A stretch of DNA of 35,221 bases, taken from NCBI GenBank assembly GCA_012513855.1, contig JAAZBK010000327.1:1-35221 (forward strand). Reading direction: 5' to 3'. The notes beneath the pieces were generated by a model. That model worked only from the letters and a program-made list of their open reading frames with translations, was not told the DNA's origin and ran no database searches. This DNA is from Acidimicrobiales bacterium. GTDB taxonomy: Bacteria > Actinomycetota > Acidimicrobiia > Acidimicrobiales > Iamiaceae. Position 1 is the stretch's first letter; each line of letters opens with the position of its first letter. Below, piece by piece: positions 1 to 8,908 of the stretch. The translations under genes were made by a program, and so were the position numbers.

Positions 1-932
1 GCGACCCACCACGCCAACAGCTTCGCCACGCACAGCACGGCGATCGTGCCGACGGCGAGGCGACTCTGCAGGACATCGCTGATGACGCCGTAGCCCACGC
101 CCAGGGCCCGGGGCGCGACCAGACCGACCAGCGAGAAGCCGAGGGCCCCGATCGGTGGATGCCAGAAGGGGTTGACGGGAAGACGCCGGAACCCGGCCTC
201 GAACATGAAGAGCCCCCGGTTGACCACCACCGCGAGGATTCCGCAGGCCAAGCCGAGCAGCGCGTAGAAGGGAAGCTTGTCCAACCCGGCGTAGTCGTGG
301 GGCGGAACGTCGAACAGCGGGCCCTCATCGAACACCCAGTGGTGGACGCCGGCAGCGAGGCTCGATGCCACGACCAGCGGCACGAACGCCCGCGACGACA
401 TCTCGAAGAGGAGCAGCTCGATGGCCAGGATCACCGCGGCCAGCGGTGATCCGAAGGTGGCCGACATCCCGGCCGCCGCTCCGCAGGCCAGGAGGATCTT
501 CCGCTCCGATGGCGATGTCGGGACGACCTGTCCGATCAGGGATCCGAGGGCCCCGCCGGTCACGATGATCGGGCCCTCGGCTCCGAAGGGGCCACCGGTG
601 CCGATGGCCACGGCGGCCGACACGGGCTTGGCCAGGGCCGTCCGAGGGCTGATGCGGCTCTGGTTGGTCAGTACGGCCTCCATGGCCTCGGGGATGCCGT
701 GGCCGCGGACCTGGGGCGACCACTGGGCGATCAACGACACGCACACCCCGCCGAGGACGGCTGCGACCACCAGCCACGGCCCTCGGGTCACCTCCGCCAG
801 GTCTGGGGTCGACCACTCGAAGCGGTGGAACAGGGCCAGGTTCGTGAGCAGGCCGATGAGGTGGACCAGCGCCCAGGCAGCAGCTCCGCCGATCAGCCCG
901 AGCGCGGCGGCGAGGAGCGTGAGGAGCGCCAT
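1..932 (-). CDS. ClC-family voltage-gated chloride channel/transporter (C-terminus cut by window edge)
   Basis: Minus-strand frame read by hand (absent from the ORF track because it runs off the window): MALLTLLAAALGLIGGAAAWALVHLIG...GGPFGAEGPIIVTGGALGSLIGQ...; glycine-rich G-x-x-G-x-E-G-P type selectivity motif. Open to base 1. Confidence 0.85.
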   Translation of the reverse strand, partial: MALLTLLAAALGLIGGAAAWALVHLIGLLTNLALFHRFEWSTPDLAEVTRGPWLVVAAVLGGVCVSLIAQWSPQVRGHGIPEAMEAVLTNQSRISPRTALAKPVSAAVAIGTGGPFGAEGPIIVTGGALGSLIGQVVPTSPSERKILLACGAAAGMSATFGSPLAAVILAIELLLFEMSSRAFVPLVVASSLAAGVHHWVFDEGPLFDVPPHDYAGLDKLPFYALLGLACGILAVVVNRGLFMFEAGFRRLPVNPFWHPPIGALGFSLVGLVAPRALGVGYGVISDVLQSRLAVGTIAVLCVAKLLAWWV

Positions 933-1054
933 CCGGCGCGGCGGGGTGCTGCGGTCACCGGCGATCGAGATGTCCTCTCAACCCGGCAGTGGGTCAAAAA
1001 CATCGTAGAACGATCTTTTGGCCGGTGCTCGGGAGCGCGGCAAGGCCCCAGAGG

Positions 1055-1930
1055 TCAGGGTTCTCCGGCGTCGCCCGTCTCGTAGGTGAAGCTGGAGATG
1101 TCGTCGCGCGATGGGTCGATCAGGCCCTCGGCGTTCAGGTGCGGGAAGTGGTCGTTGTCGACGAACCTCTTGCCCGGCGCGAGACCGAACTGGTCGTAGT
1201 GGGGGTGGGTCAGCCCGATGTAGATGGTGTCGCTGCGGATGTAGCGGAACGCCACCGCCTCCCGTCGCCCGGGCCCGTCGTTGCGGCGGGACCCGTGGAG
1301 GGTCAGCTCCCAGTGAGCTTGGGCGTCGCCGGCCTTCATGGCCTTGCCCCCCACGATCTCGTTGTCTGCGAGGTGGGGGTAGGCGTCGCGGATGTCGCGC
1401 TGCTCGATCAGGCCGAGCGGACCTTCCAGGTGTGAGCCCTTCAGGTAGCGCAGCGGCCCCATCTCCGGGGTCATGTCGACGAGGGCGATCCAGAGGGTGA
1501 CGCAGCCCTTCCGGTCGAACGGCCAGTACGAGTAGTCCTGGTGGTACGGGATGGCGCGGGCGCCCTCGGGCTTGAAGAAGCTGATGTCCTGGCAGAACAC
1601 GGCGTCGAGCTGCTCGAGCAGGCCGACGACGGCGCTCGACAGTCGCCGGGAGGTGGCCACGCTGCGCACGAAGGGATCTCGCCAGGCCACGCCTTCGTGG
1701 CTGAGCAGGGCGTTGGGGTCGGCGGGGGGCTTGTCGGGACCGCTGATGGTGGTCCGTGGCTCGGCCGCCAGCAGGGCGTCTCGGAGCTTCTCCACGGTGT
1801 CGAGGTCGAGCAGGCCAGGGATCGATGCCCAGCTGTCCTGGTGGAGGCTGCGCACCTGCTCGCCGGTGATCGGGTACGCCGTGTCGAGGCTGCGGTCGCT
1901 CAAGTCGGGACGCTCGTCGGTCAGGCTCAC
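1055..1930 (-). CDS. Phytanoyl-CoA dioxygenase (PhyH) family Fe(II)/2-oxoglutarate oxygenase
   Basis: Translation with ...IPYHQDYSYWPF... and ...LRYLKGSHLEGPLG...; GTG start at 1930 preferred over track start 1966, because the promoter/operator at 1938-1966 lies between them. Confidence 0.85.
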   Translation of the reverse strand: MSLTDERPDLSDRSLDTAYPITGEQVRSLHQDSWASIPGLLDLDTVEKLRDALLAAEPRTTISGPDKPPADPNALLSHEGVAWRDPFVRSVATSRRLSSAVVGLLEQLDAVFCQDISFFKPEGARAIPYHQDYSYWPFDRKGCVTLWIALVDMTPEMGPLRYLKGSHLEGPLGLIEQRDIRDAYPHLADNEIVGGKAMKAGDAQAHWELTLHGSRRNDGPGRREAVAFRYIRSDTIYIGLTHPHYDQFGLAPGKRFVDNDHFPHLNAEGLIDPSRDDISSFTYETGDAGEP

Positions 1931-1941
1931 GCCACCGAAAA

Positions 1942-1958
1942 TAGACCGATCGGTCCAA
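1942..1958. promoter_or_regulatory. TetR-type operator copy 1, inside the PhyH promoter
   Basis: Minus strand TTGGACCGATCGGTCTAT; -35 TTGACC (1961-1966) and -10 TATTTT (1938-1943) with 17-nt spacer flank/overlap it. Confidence 0.75.
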
Positions 1959-2027
1959 AGGGTCAACCGGCCCGCCCCAGCCCCGTCCCACGCACCGGAC
2001 CCGGGCCCGGCGGGTTCTGGGGTCGGA

Positions 2028-2153
2028 CTCGTTCTGGTAGTGATCCGTGCCCTGTGAGAGCAGGTTCGGTGACCAGAACGAGTTGAGTTGGGGCCTTCCT
2101 CGTTCTGGTAGTGATTCAGGCTCCGTGGGAGCAGGTTCGGTGACCAGAAGCCG
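2028..2153. repeat. Two direct copies of a 55-bp element (2028-2082 and 2099-2153), period 71 bp; copy 1 has 11-bp terminal inverted repeats
   Basis: CTCGTTCTGGTAGTGAT...GAGCAGGTTCGGTGACCAGAAC/GCCG in both; copy 1 ends CTCGTTCTGGT / ACCAGAACGAG. Confidence 0.85.
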
Positions 2154-2167
2154 TTCGGCGTCTCGGC

Positions 2168-3214
2168 TCAGAGGGATCGGGCGAAGGCGACGATGTCGCT
2201 CAGGGTGGCGCGGACGACGTCGGGGATGGCGGCGAAGTAGTTGTTCTCGGCGGCGTGGAAGGTGCCGTTGACGGTGCGGCACCGGGCGGGCACGCCCGCG
2301 GCCAGGAGCTTGCGGTAGTAGGCGAGGCCTTCGTCGCGCAACGGATCGAGCTCGTTGACCGAGATGGCGTGGGGCGGCAGGTCGGCCACGTCTTCGCCGC
2401 TGGCGTGGTGGGGCCACGCCAGCGGGTTGTCGGCGTCGGCGTCCTCGGGCGTGTACGCCTTGGCCATGGCGCCGAGCATCGCCACCGACACCAAGAGGCC
2501 GTCGTTGTCGGTGAGCGACGGCAGGTCTTCGGTTGGGGCCGCGTATGCGTTCGACACGTAGGGGCAGAGCGCGTAGACGCCGTCGACGCGAGCGAGAACA
2601 CCGTCGCGCTTGGCCTTCAGCGCGGTGGCGAGCGACAGGTTGCCGCCACCGGAATCGCCCGACACCAGCACGGCCGACAGGCCCAGCTCGCTGCGGTTGG
2701 CGTCGATCCACTCCAGACCGGCCGCGCAGTCGTTCAGGCCTGCCGGGAACGGGTGGGTACCCAACCGTCCGGCACCGTTGCGGAACTCGACTCCCACCAC
2801 CACGGTTCCGAGCGCCGCCAGCTCGTCGCGCCAGCGCACGTAGCCCACGTCGGCGGCCGACAACATCACGCCACCGCCTCCGTGAAGGTGGAGGATCCCG
2901 GGGACGGGTTCGTCGACCGTCGATGGACGGTGGACGTAGAGGGTGACCTCGTTGCCGTCGGCACCGGTGACGGTCTCGGTGGATCGATCCACCCCGGTGA
3001 CCTCCGGCAGGCCCGCGGTGGAGAACTCGAGCATCTTGGCCGAGCCGGCTTCGAGCTTGCCCAGCACCTTGCGGATGACCTCGAGGTCGGTGCCGGCGTC
3101 GATGGTCGACGGCGGCAGCGGGTCGGCGAGGCCCATGGGCGCGACCGCCGCTACGAGGCGGGGGTCGACCCGCGGGTCGTCGCGGAGGGCTGGGCGATCG
3201 GTGGTGTCGGTCAT
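2168..3214 (-). CDS. Alpha/beta hydrolase, HSL-type carboxylesterase/lactonase-like
   Basis: HLHGGGGVML oxyanion motif and GDSGGG nucleophile elbow; start MTDTTDRP overlaps (ATGA) the upstream SDR stop. Confidence 0.85.
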   Translation of the reverse strand: MTDTTDRPALRDDPRVDPRLVAAVAPMGLADPLPPSTIDAGTDLEVIRKVLGKLEAGSAKMLEFSTAGLPEVTGVDRSTETVTGADGNEVTLYVHRPSTVDEPVPGILHLHGGGGVMLSAADVGYVRWRDELAALGTVVVGVEFRNGAGRLGTHPFPAGLNDCAAGLEWIDANRSELGLSAVLVSGDSGGGNLSLATALKAKRDGVLARVDGVYALCPYVSNAYAAPTEDLPSLTDNDGLLVSVAMLGAMAKAYTPEDADADNPLAWPHHASGEDVADLPPHAISVNELDPLRDEGLAYYRKLLAAGVPARCRTVNGTFHAAENNYFAAIPDVVRATLSDIVAFARSL

Positions 3215-3975
3215 GCGGAGGCTCCTCCGTCGATGGGGATGGCGAGGCCGGTGAGGTAGGCGGAAGCGTCGGAGGCCAGGAAGAGGGCGGTGCCGGCCAC
3301 GTCGTCGACCGTTCCGACCCGGCGCATCGGGTTGTGGGCCGCGATCTGTTCGAGGGTGCCGCGGACCGTGCCGTCTTCGATGTCTCGTCGCAGGGCCGGG
3401 GTGTCGGTGGCGCCGGGGCAGATGGCGTTGGCCCGGATCCCGTGAGGAGCCACCGACACCGCGAGCGACTTCACGAACTGGATCAGTGCTGCCTTGCTCG
3501 CCGCGTAGGTGAACATCCCCGGCACCGGCCGCAGCCCCGCAGTGGAGGCGGTGTAGATGAGCGACGCGCTCTCTGCCGCCTTGAACCGTGGCATGAGCCG
3601 CTTGGTGAGCTCCATGGGTGCCCACACGTTCACGACCATGGTCTGGTTCCAGTCTTCGGCGTCCCACTTCCAGCCGCCGGTGCCCGGGAGGCCGGCGTGG
3701 TTCAGGAAGACATCGATCACCTCGTGATCGAGCCCGTCGGCCCAGGGGCCGAGGCCCGCCTGGTCGCCCACGTCGACGATGTGGATCTCTACCGATCCGC
3801 CGGCCGCGGTGATGGACGCGGCCGTCTCTGCCAGCGCCGCCTCGTCACGGTCGGCGATGATCACCAGCGCGCCGTTGGCGGCGAACAGCTCCGACGCGGC
3901 CCGGCCCATGCCGGAAGCGCCGCCGGTGACGAGGGCGGTCCTACCCGATAGCTGCGGGCTGCTCGCCACGGTCAC
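3211..3975 (-). CDS. Short-chain dehydrogenase/reductase
   Basis: TGGASGMGRA Rossmann motif, YAASKAALIQF active site, C-terminal AIPIDGG; GTG start with GGGAGG nearby. Confidence 0.9.
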   Translation of the reverse strand: MTVASSPQLSGRTALVTGGASGMGRAASELFAANGALVIIADRDEAALAETAASITAAGGSVEIHIVDVGDQAGLGPWADGLDHEVIDVFLNHAGLPGTGGWKWDAEDWNQTMVVNVWAPMELTKRLMPRFKAAESASLIYTASTAGLRPVPGMFTYAASKAALIQFVKSLAVSVAPHGIRANAICPGATDTPALRRDIEDGTVRGTLEQIAAHNPMRRVGTVDDVAGTALFLASDASAYLTGLAIPIDGGASA

Positions 3976-5596
3976 CTCCCGAGGGCTCGCCCGGACTCGG
4001 GGCCAGGTGGAGGGCCGACCAGTCGCCCGCCTTCAGCTCGTCGATGTAGCGGAACAGGACCGGCCGGCCACCCGGGTTGAGCAGGTACTTGATGGGCTTG
4101 CCGGGGATGTTGCCCCCGAAGAAGTAGCTGCTCTCGTTGAACAGCGCGTGGCGAGCCAGCTTGTCGACCATGGCGGTGAAGTCGGACTCCAGCTCCTCGG
4201 GTACGTCGACCACGCCGAGGCCTCGATCGCGCATGACCCTCAGGAGTTCGGCCACGTAGTCGACCTGATCGGAGTTGTAGCGGGGGACGTTGGCGCTGGC
4301 GCCGTGGGGCCCGCCGGGGAAGAAGAAGTTGGGGAAGCCCGTGGTCTGGACGCCGAGGTAGGTCTTGGGGCCGTCGACCCAGTGGTCCTCGAGCACCTTG
4401 CCGTCCACCCCTCGCACGCCCAGCCGGCAGAGCTGGCCGGTGCCGTAGTCGAAGCCGGTGGCCCACACGATGAGGTCGAACTCCTCGTGGCCGGCCGTGG
4501 TCTCGATGCCGGTCTCGGTCACCCGGACCATGGGCGTGTCGACCAACGAAACCAACGACACGTTGGGCTGGTTGAACACCTCGAAGTAGCCGTTGACGAA
4601 CGGCGGCCGCTTCTCGCTGAAGCCGTGGTCGGTGGGGATCAGCTTGCTGGCCGTGGCGGGATCGTCCACGATCGAGCGGATCTTCTCGGCGATGAAGTCG
4701 CACCACTCCCGGTTGAGCTCGGGGTTGTAGGTGAGGTCCTTGTAGCTGTCGAGCAGCTTGGCGAAGCCGGGGCTGTTCCACATCTGCTCGTAGAACTCGC
4801 GGCGCTCCTCCGGGGTGGCGTGCGCCTCCCGGCTCGGGGCCGGCGCCAGGAACCCGGTGGCCGAGGTGTTCAGCGTGTCCCGGATCCACTCGTAGCGGGC
4901 TCGCAGGTCGGCCTGCTCCTCGTCGGTGATCGGGCTGTTGTTGAGCGGCGTGCACCAGTTGGGCGTGCGCTGGTAGACGGTGAGCGACGCGGCCTCGGCG
5001 GCGATGGCCGGGATCACCTGCACCCCGCTCGACCCCGTGCCGATCACCGCCACCCGCTTGCCCGCCAGCTCGACCGGCTCCTGGGGCCAGCGTCCGGTGT
5101 GGTGGGACTCGCCGCGGAAGTCTTCCCGCCCGGCGACGTCGGGGAAGTAGGGCAGCGACAGCATCCCGGTGGCGGCCACCACGAAGCGAGCGTTCCAGGT
5201 TCGACCGTCGGCCGCGGTCACCAGCCAGGTCCCCGTGGCGTCGTTCCACACCACCGAGGTGACCTCGGTGCCGAAGCGGATGTGGGGCTCGAGCTCGAAC
5301 TTCTCGGTGAAGCGCTGGAAGTAGCGCTCGATCTCGGGCTGGGCCGCGAAGTGTTCGGTCCACTCCCACTCCTCGAACAGCTCCTGGTCGAACACGTAGA
5401 CGTACGTGTAGCTCTCCGAGTCGAACCGGGCGAGCGGGTAGCGGTTCCAGAACCAGGTGCCGCCGACGCCGTGCCCCGCCTCCAGCAGAACAGCCGAGAA
5501 CCCGTCTGCTCTGGCCTTCTGGAGCTGGTAGAGCCCGGTGACGCCGGCCCCTATCACCAGGACGTCGACCTCTTCTGGTGCGTTGTCTGCTTCCAT
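3941..5596 (-). CDS. Flavin-dependent Baeyer-Villiger monooxygenase (cyclohexanone monooxygenase type)
   Basis: GAGVTG and GTGSSG dinucleotide-binding motifs; BVMO fingerprint FRGESHHTGRWP (FxGxxxHTxxW). Confidence 0.92.
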   Translation of the reverse strand: MEADNAPEEVDVLVIGAGVTGLYQLQKARADGFSAVLLEAGHGVGGTWFWNRYPLARFDSESYTYVYVFDQELFEEWEWTEHFAAQPEIERYFQRFTEKFELEPHIRFGTEVTSVVWNDATGTWLVTAADGRTWNARFVVAATGMLSLPYFPDVAGREDFRGESHHTGRWPQEPVELAGKRVAVIGTGSSGVQVIPAIAAEAASLTVYQRTPNWCTPLNNSPITDEEQADLRARYEWIRDTLNTSATGFLAPAPSREAHATPEERREFYEQMWNSPGFAKLLDSYKDLTYNPELNREWCDFIAEKIRSIVDDPATASKLIPTDHGFSEKRPPFVNGYFEVFNQPNVSLVSLVDTPMVRVTETGIETTAGHEEFDLIVWATGFDYGTGQLCRLGVRGVDGKVLEDHWVDGPKTYLGVQTTGFPNFFFPGGPHGASANVPRYNSDQVDYVAELLRVMRDRGLGVVDVPEELESDFTAMVDKLARHALFNESSYFFGGNIPGKPIKYLLNPGGRPVLFRYIDELKAGDWSALHLAPSPGEPSGGDRGEQPAAIG

Positions 5597-5608
5597 CGGC
5601 GCTGATAT

Positions 5609-5625
5609 TAGACCGATCGGTCCAA
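5609..5625. promoter_or_regulatory. TetR-type operator copy 2, in the BVMO promoter
   Basis: Minus strand TTGGACCGATCGGTCTAATAT; -10 TAATAT (5605-5610) then 8 nt to ATG 5596. Confidence 0.75.
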
Positions 5626-5703
5626 TGTCGGGTCAACAGCTCTTCGAGCGGACCCGATCTCTGCCATCGGCGGTCCGCGATACCGAACTGATACCGTCGG
5701 GGC

Positions 5704-5907
5704 ATGGCCATGACCCTTCGCCTCACCGAGCAGGAACAGCAGGCGCTTCGCGAGAGCGCGGCAGCAGAGGGGATCTCCATGCAGGACGCTGCCCGTCGGG
5801 CGATCCGCGACTACGTCGCCCGACAGGACCACCGCAACCGGGTGGTGGCGGCGAGCGATCGCATCGCCGAGGTCCACGCTGACGCGCTCGACCGCCTGGG
5901 TAGGTGA
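5704..5907 (+). CDS. Ribbon-helix-helix-like antitoxin
   Basis: 67 aa MAMTLRLTEQEQQALRESAAAEGISMQDAARRAIRDYV...; GTGA overlap with the downstream Fic/Doc gene. Confidence 0.8.
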   Translation: MAMTLRLTEQEQQALRESAAAEGISMQDAARRAIRDYVARQDHRNRVVAASDRIAEVHADALDRLGR

Positions 5908-6287
5908 CGGATCCAGTCGAGTTCCTCGACCTCGACGACATCTTGTGGTTGGTCGGGCGGCACCTCGGAGATCCCCCGCCGATCCGCGACGTCGGGCTTC
6001 TGGCATCTGCGGTGGCGCGGCCCCAGACCACGGTCCTCGGGGAGGATGCCTATCCGACGATCTGGACCAAGGCAGCTGCCCTCCTCCAGTCGGTCGTCAA
6101 CAACCATGCACTGGTCGACGGCAACAAGCGGCTCGGTTGGCTGGCCACGGCCACGTTCCTGGAGCTCAACGGCGCCAGCGTCGCGGGCGCAGACAACGAC
6201 GGCGTCTACGACCTTGTCATCGACGTGGCGACGAACGATCCGTCGTTGGACGAGATCGCGGGACGGCTGGAGGCGTTCGCCGGGTAG
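5904..6287 (+). CDS. doc: Doc-type (Fic fold) toxin of a type II toxin-antitoxin system
   Basis: 127 aa with HALVDGNKR, matching the Fic/Doc motif HxFx(D/N)GNKR. Confidence 0.88.
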   Translation: MTDPVEFLDLDDILWLVGRHLGDPPPIRDVGLLASAVARPQTTVLGEDAYPTIWTKAAALLQSVVNNHALVDGNKRLGWLATATFLELNGASVAGADNDGVYDLVIDVATNDPSLDEIAGRLEAFAG

Positions 6288-6293
6288 CCGGGG

Positions 6294-8267
6294 TCAGACG
6301 GCGGCCAGGCGGCGGAGGGCTGCGGCGATGTCTTCGCGGTCGGGGAGCCAGGCCTGCTCGAGGTCGGGCGCGTACGGCGCCGGGGTTGGGGCCGCTCCGA
6401 TTCGCTCGATGGGGGCGTCGAGGTCCCAGAACGCCTCTCTCGCCACCACCGCGGCGATCTCGGCGCCGATGCCGAACGGGAGCGTGGCCTGGTGGGCGAT
6501 GAGCAGACGGCTGGTGCGGGCCACCGACTCCAACACCGGGCCGAGGTCGAGCGGGGCGACGGTGCGGAGGTCGATCACCTCGACCGAGACCCCCTCCTCG
6601 GCCAGGGCGTCGGCGGCTGCGAGGCACTCGACCACCATCTTGGAGACCGACACCAGCGTGACGTCGGTGCCGGGCCGGATAACGGCCGATCGACCGAGCG
6701 GGACCAGGTGGTCGGCGGGCGGACGGGGGCCCTTCATGCCGTACTGGAGCCGGTTCTCCACGAACACCACCGGGTTGGGATCCTGGATGGCCGCCCGGAG
6801 CAGGCCGTAGGCGTCGGCGGGGTTCGAGGGCATGACCACCGTGAGTCCCGGGATGTGGGCGAGGAGCGCCTCCAGGCTCTGGGAGTGCTGGCTGCCCGAC
6901 GACCGGCCGGCGCCGAACTGGGTGCGCACGGTGAGGGCCATCTCGGCCGCGCCACCGGTCATGAAGGGGAGCTTCGCCGCCTGGTTCAGGAGTTGGTCGA
7001 GGCAGACGCCGACGAAGTCGAAGTACATCAGCTCCACCACCGGCTTCATGCCGGCCATGGCCCCTCCCACGCCGAGGCCCATGATGGCGGTCTCGGAGAT
7101 CGGCGTATCGCGAACCCGGTCGCCGAAGCTGTCGCGCAGGCCACGGGTGAGGCCGAAGACGTTGCCGCCCTCGCCCACGTCGATGCCCGCCACGAACACG
7201 CTCGGATCGTTCGTCAGCTCGTGCTCCAGCGCGTCGTGGATGGCATCCATCATCCGGAACACCGGCGCATCGGCCAGCGGGGCCGGAGGTTCGGGTATCT
7301 CGGGACGGGGCCTGAGCACGAAGTCGAACAGAGCGCTGACAGGAGGCTGGACGGTGGCCCGGGCCGACTCGACCGCCGCGTCGAGCGCGCTGTCGACGGC
7401 GTCCTCGATCGCCTTCAGATCGCCCTCGGCGACGCCGGCAGCGACGAGGCGGGCGTGGTGGATCACGATCGGGTCGCGCTGCTTCCACTCGGCGAGCTCG
7501 TCTGCCTCCCGGTAGCTCTCGGGGTCTCCCTCGTAGTGGCCGTGCCAGCGGTATGTGGTGGCCTCCACCAGTACCGGCCTGCTCCCGGAGCGCAAACCCT
7601 GGGCGACGCCGGCCATGGCCGCGGCGCACGCCACCACGTCGTTGCCGTCGACGGCCACGTAGTCGATGCCGTAGCCGGCAGCCCGCTGCTCCAGCGTGGC
7701 GGCGTGCTGGGTGGAGGCGGGGGAGAACTCGGCGTACCCGTTGTTCTCACACCAGAACACCACCGGAAGCTCCCAGACCGCGGCCAGGTTCACCGCTTCG
7801 TGGAAGGCCCCTTGGGCGACGGCACCGTCGCCGAAGAACGCCACCGCCACGTTGCCGTCGGCCCGGAGCTGGTTGGCCGCAGCGGCCCCGACGGCGATGG
7901 GCAGGCCGGCGCCGACGATGCCGTTGGCACCGAAGATTCCGAGGGTGGGGTCGGCGATGTGCATGGAACCGCCCCGGCCCCGGTTGGTGCCGCTGTCGCG
8001 AGCCATCAGCTCGGCGAACATGCCCAGCGGGTCGAGCCCCTTGGCCAGGCAGTGCCCGTGGCCGCGGTGGGTCGAGGTGATGGCGTCGCCCGGCCCGAGC
8101 GGCCAGCACGCCCCGACGGCGGACGCCTCCTGTCCTGTCGACAGGTGCACGAAGCCGGGCACCTCGCCCGCCTTGTACATCTTCGACACCCGCTCCTCGA
8201 AGCCCCTGATCACCAGCATCCGCCGGTGCATCTCGAGCAGGTCGCTCACCTGCGGTTCGGCACTCAC
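6294..8267 (-). CDS. Fused thiamine-diphosphate dehydrogenase E1 alpha-beta (2-oxo acid/acetoin dehydrogenase type)
   Basis: N-half E1 alpha (RRMLVIRGFEERVSKMYKAGEVPGFVHLSTGQEA...GDGAVAQGAFHEA...NNGYAEFSP), C-half E1 beta (DAIHDALEHELTNDPSVFVAGIDVG...PISETAIMGLGVGGA...); GTG start 8267 overlaps the TetR stop (GTGA). The track start at 8831 is in the TetR gene, out of frame. Confidence 0.88.
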   Translation of the reverse strand: MSAEPQVSDLLEMHRRMLVIRGFEERVSKMYKAGEVPGFVHLSTGQEASAVGACWPLGPGDAITSTHRGHGHCLAKGLDPLGMFAELMARDSGTNRGRGGSMHIADPTLGIFGANGIVGAGLPIAVGAAAANQLRADGNVAVAFFGDGAVAQGAFHEAVNLAAVWELPVVFWCENNGYAEFSPASTQHAATLEQRAAGYGIDYVAVDGNDVVACAAAMAGVAQGLRSGSRPVLVEATTYRWHGHYEGDPESYREADELAEWKQRDPIVIHHARLVAAGVAEGDLKAIEDAVDSALDAAVESARATVQPPVSALFDFVLRPRPEIPEPPAPLADAPVFRMMDAIHDALEHELTNDPSVFVAGIDVGEGGNVFGLTRGLRDSFGDRVRDTPISETAIMGLGVGGAMAGMKPVVELMYFDFVGVCLDQLLNQAAKLPFMTGGAAEMALTVRTQFGAGRSSGSQHSQSLEALLAHIPGLTVVMPSNPADAYGLLRAAIQDPNPVVFVENRLQYGMKGPRPPADHLVPLGRSAVIRPGTDVTLVSVSKMVVECLAAADALAEEGVSVEVIDLRTVAPLDLGPVLESVARTSRLLIAHQATLPFGIGAEIAAVVAREAFWDLDAPIERIGAAPTPAPYAPDLEQAWLPDREDIAAALRRLAAV

Positions 8268-8893
8268 CGTTCGATTCCTCCCAGGAAGATGCGGGCGAAG
8301 TGGTCGGCCACCTCGCGGGCCGACAGGTCTCCGCCCGGCCGCAACCACAGGTACGTGTAGTTGTGGGTGCCCAGCCACGCCCGGGCGGTCAGCCGGGCGT
8401 CGTGGACCTCGAAGGCGCCGCTGGTCGCGCCGTCGGCGATCACCTGCTCCACGATGTCCTCGAACGCCCGACGCCGGGCCCGCAGCGCGACCGCGTTCTC
8501 GCCGGTGACCGCGGTGAACTCGTGGAGGAAGACCCGCACGTGATCGGGGTAGTGGAAGATCACGTCCAGGTACTCCCGGCCCAGCTCCCGGAGCCGGTCG
8601 CCGGGGGTGCCCTCGGCCACCGCGGCCCGCTCGGCGCCGGCCAGCACCTCGTCCATCACCCGGTCGATGATGAGCGCCAGCAGCTCCTCCTTGGAGCCGA
8701 TGTAGTAGTAGAGCGCCCCCTTGCCCAGCTCGTTCGCCTCGCACAGCTCGGTGGTGCTGGTGGCGTGGAAGCCCTGTTCGGCGAACAGGCGGGCGGATCG
8801 GTCGATCACCTCGTCCCGGCGGCGGTGCCACTTGGCGCTGCGCCGATCATCGGGCGGGGCGGACGCGGTTGGGGTCTCTTGCGCAGCGGCCAC
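8264..8893 (-). CDS. TetR/AcrR family transcriptional regulator
   Basis: HTH RDEVIDRSARLFAEQGFHATSTTELCEANELGKGALYYYIGSKEELL; GTG start at 8893 (not 8959), since operator copy 3 and a TATGAT box lie between. Confidence 0.88.
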   Translation of the reverse strand: MAAAQETPTASAPPDDRRSAKWHRRRDEVIDRSARLFAEQGFHATSTTELCEANELGKGALYYYIGSKEELLALIIDRVMDEVLAGAERAAVAEGTPGDRLRELGREYLDVIFHYPDHVRVFLHEFTAVTGENAVALRARRRAFEDIVEQVIADGATSGAFEVHDARLTARAWLGTHNYTYLWLRPGGDLSAREVADHFARIFLGGIER

Positions 8894-8908
8894 GAGGCGA
8901 TCATATTC

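Noticed and set aside
2060-2075. GGTTCGGTGACC resembling a tRNA T-arm
   Set aside because: No acceptor or anticodon stems could be built around either repeat copy.
3779-5605. 608-aa plus-strand ORF
   Set aside because: Antisense to the BVMO and SDR genes; Val/Leu/Gly/Arg-rich shadow translation typical of high-GC DNA.
6492-8360. 622-aa plus-strand ORF
   Set aside because: Antisense to the E1 fusion gene; no recognisable domain.
8267-8831. N-terminal extension of the 845-aa ORF
   Set aside because: Lies in the TetR gene out of frame; E1 homology begins at GTG 8267.
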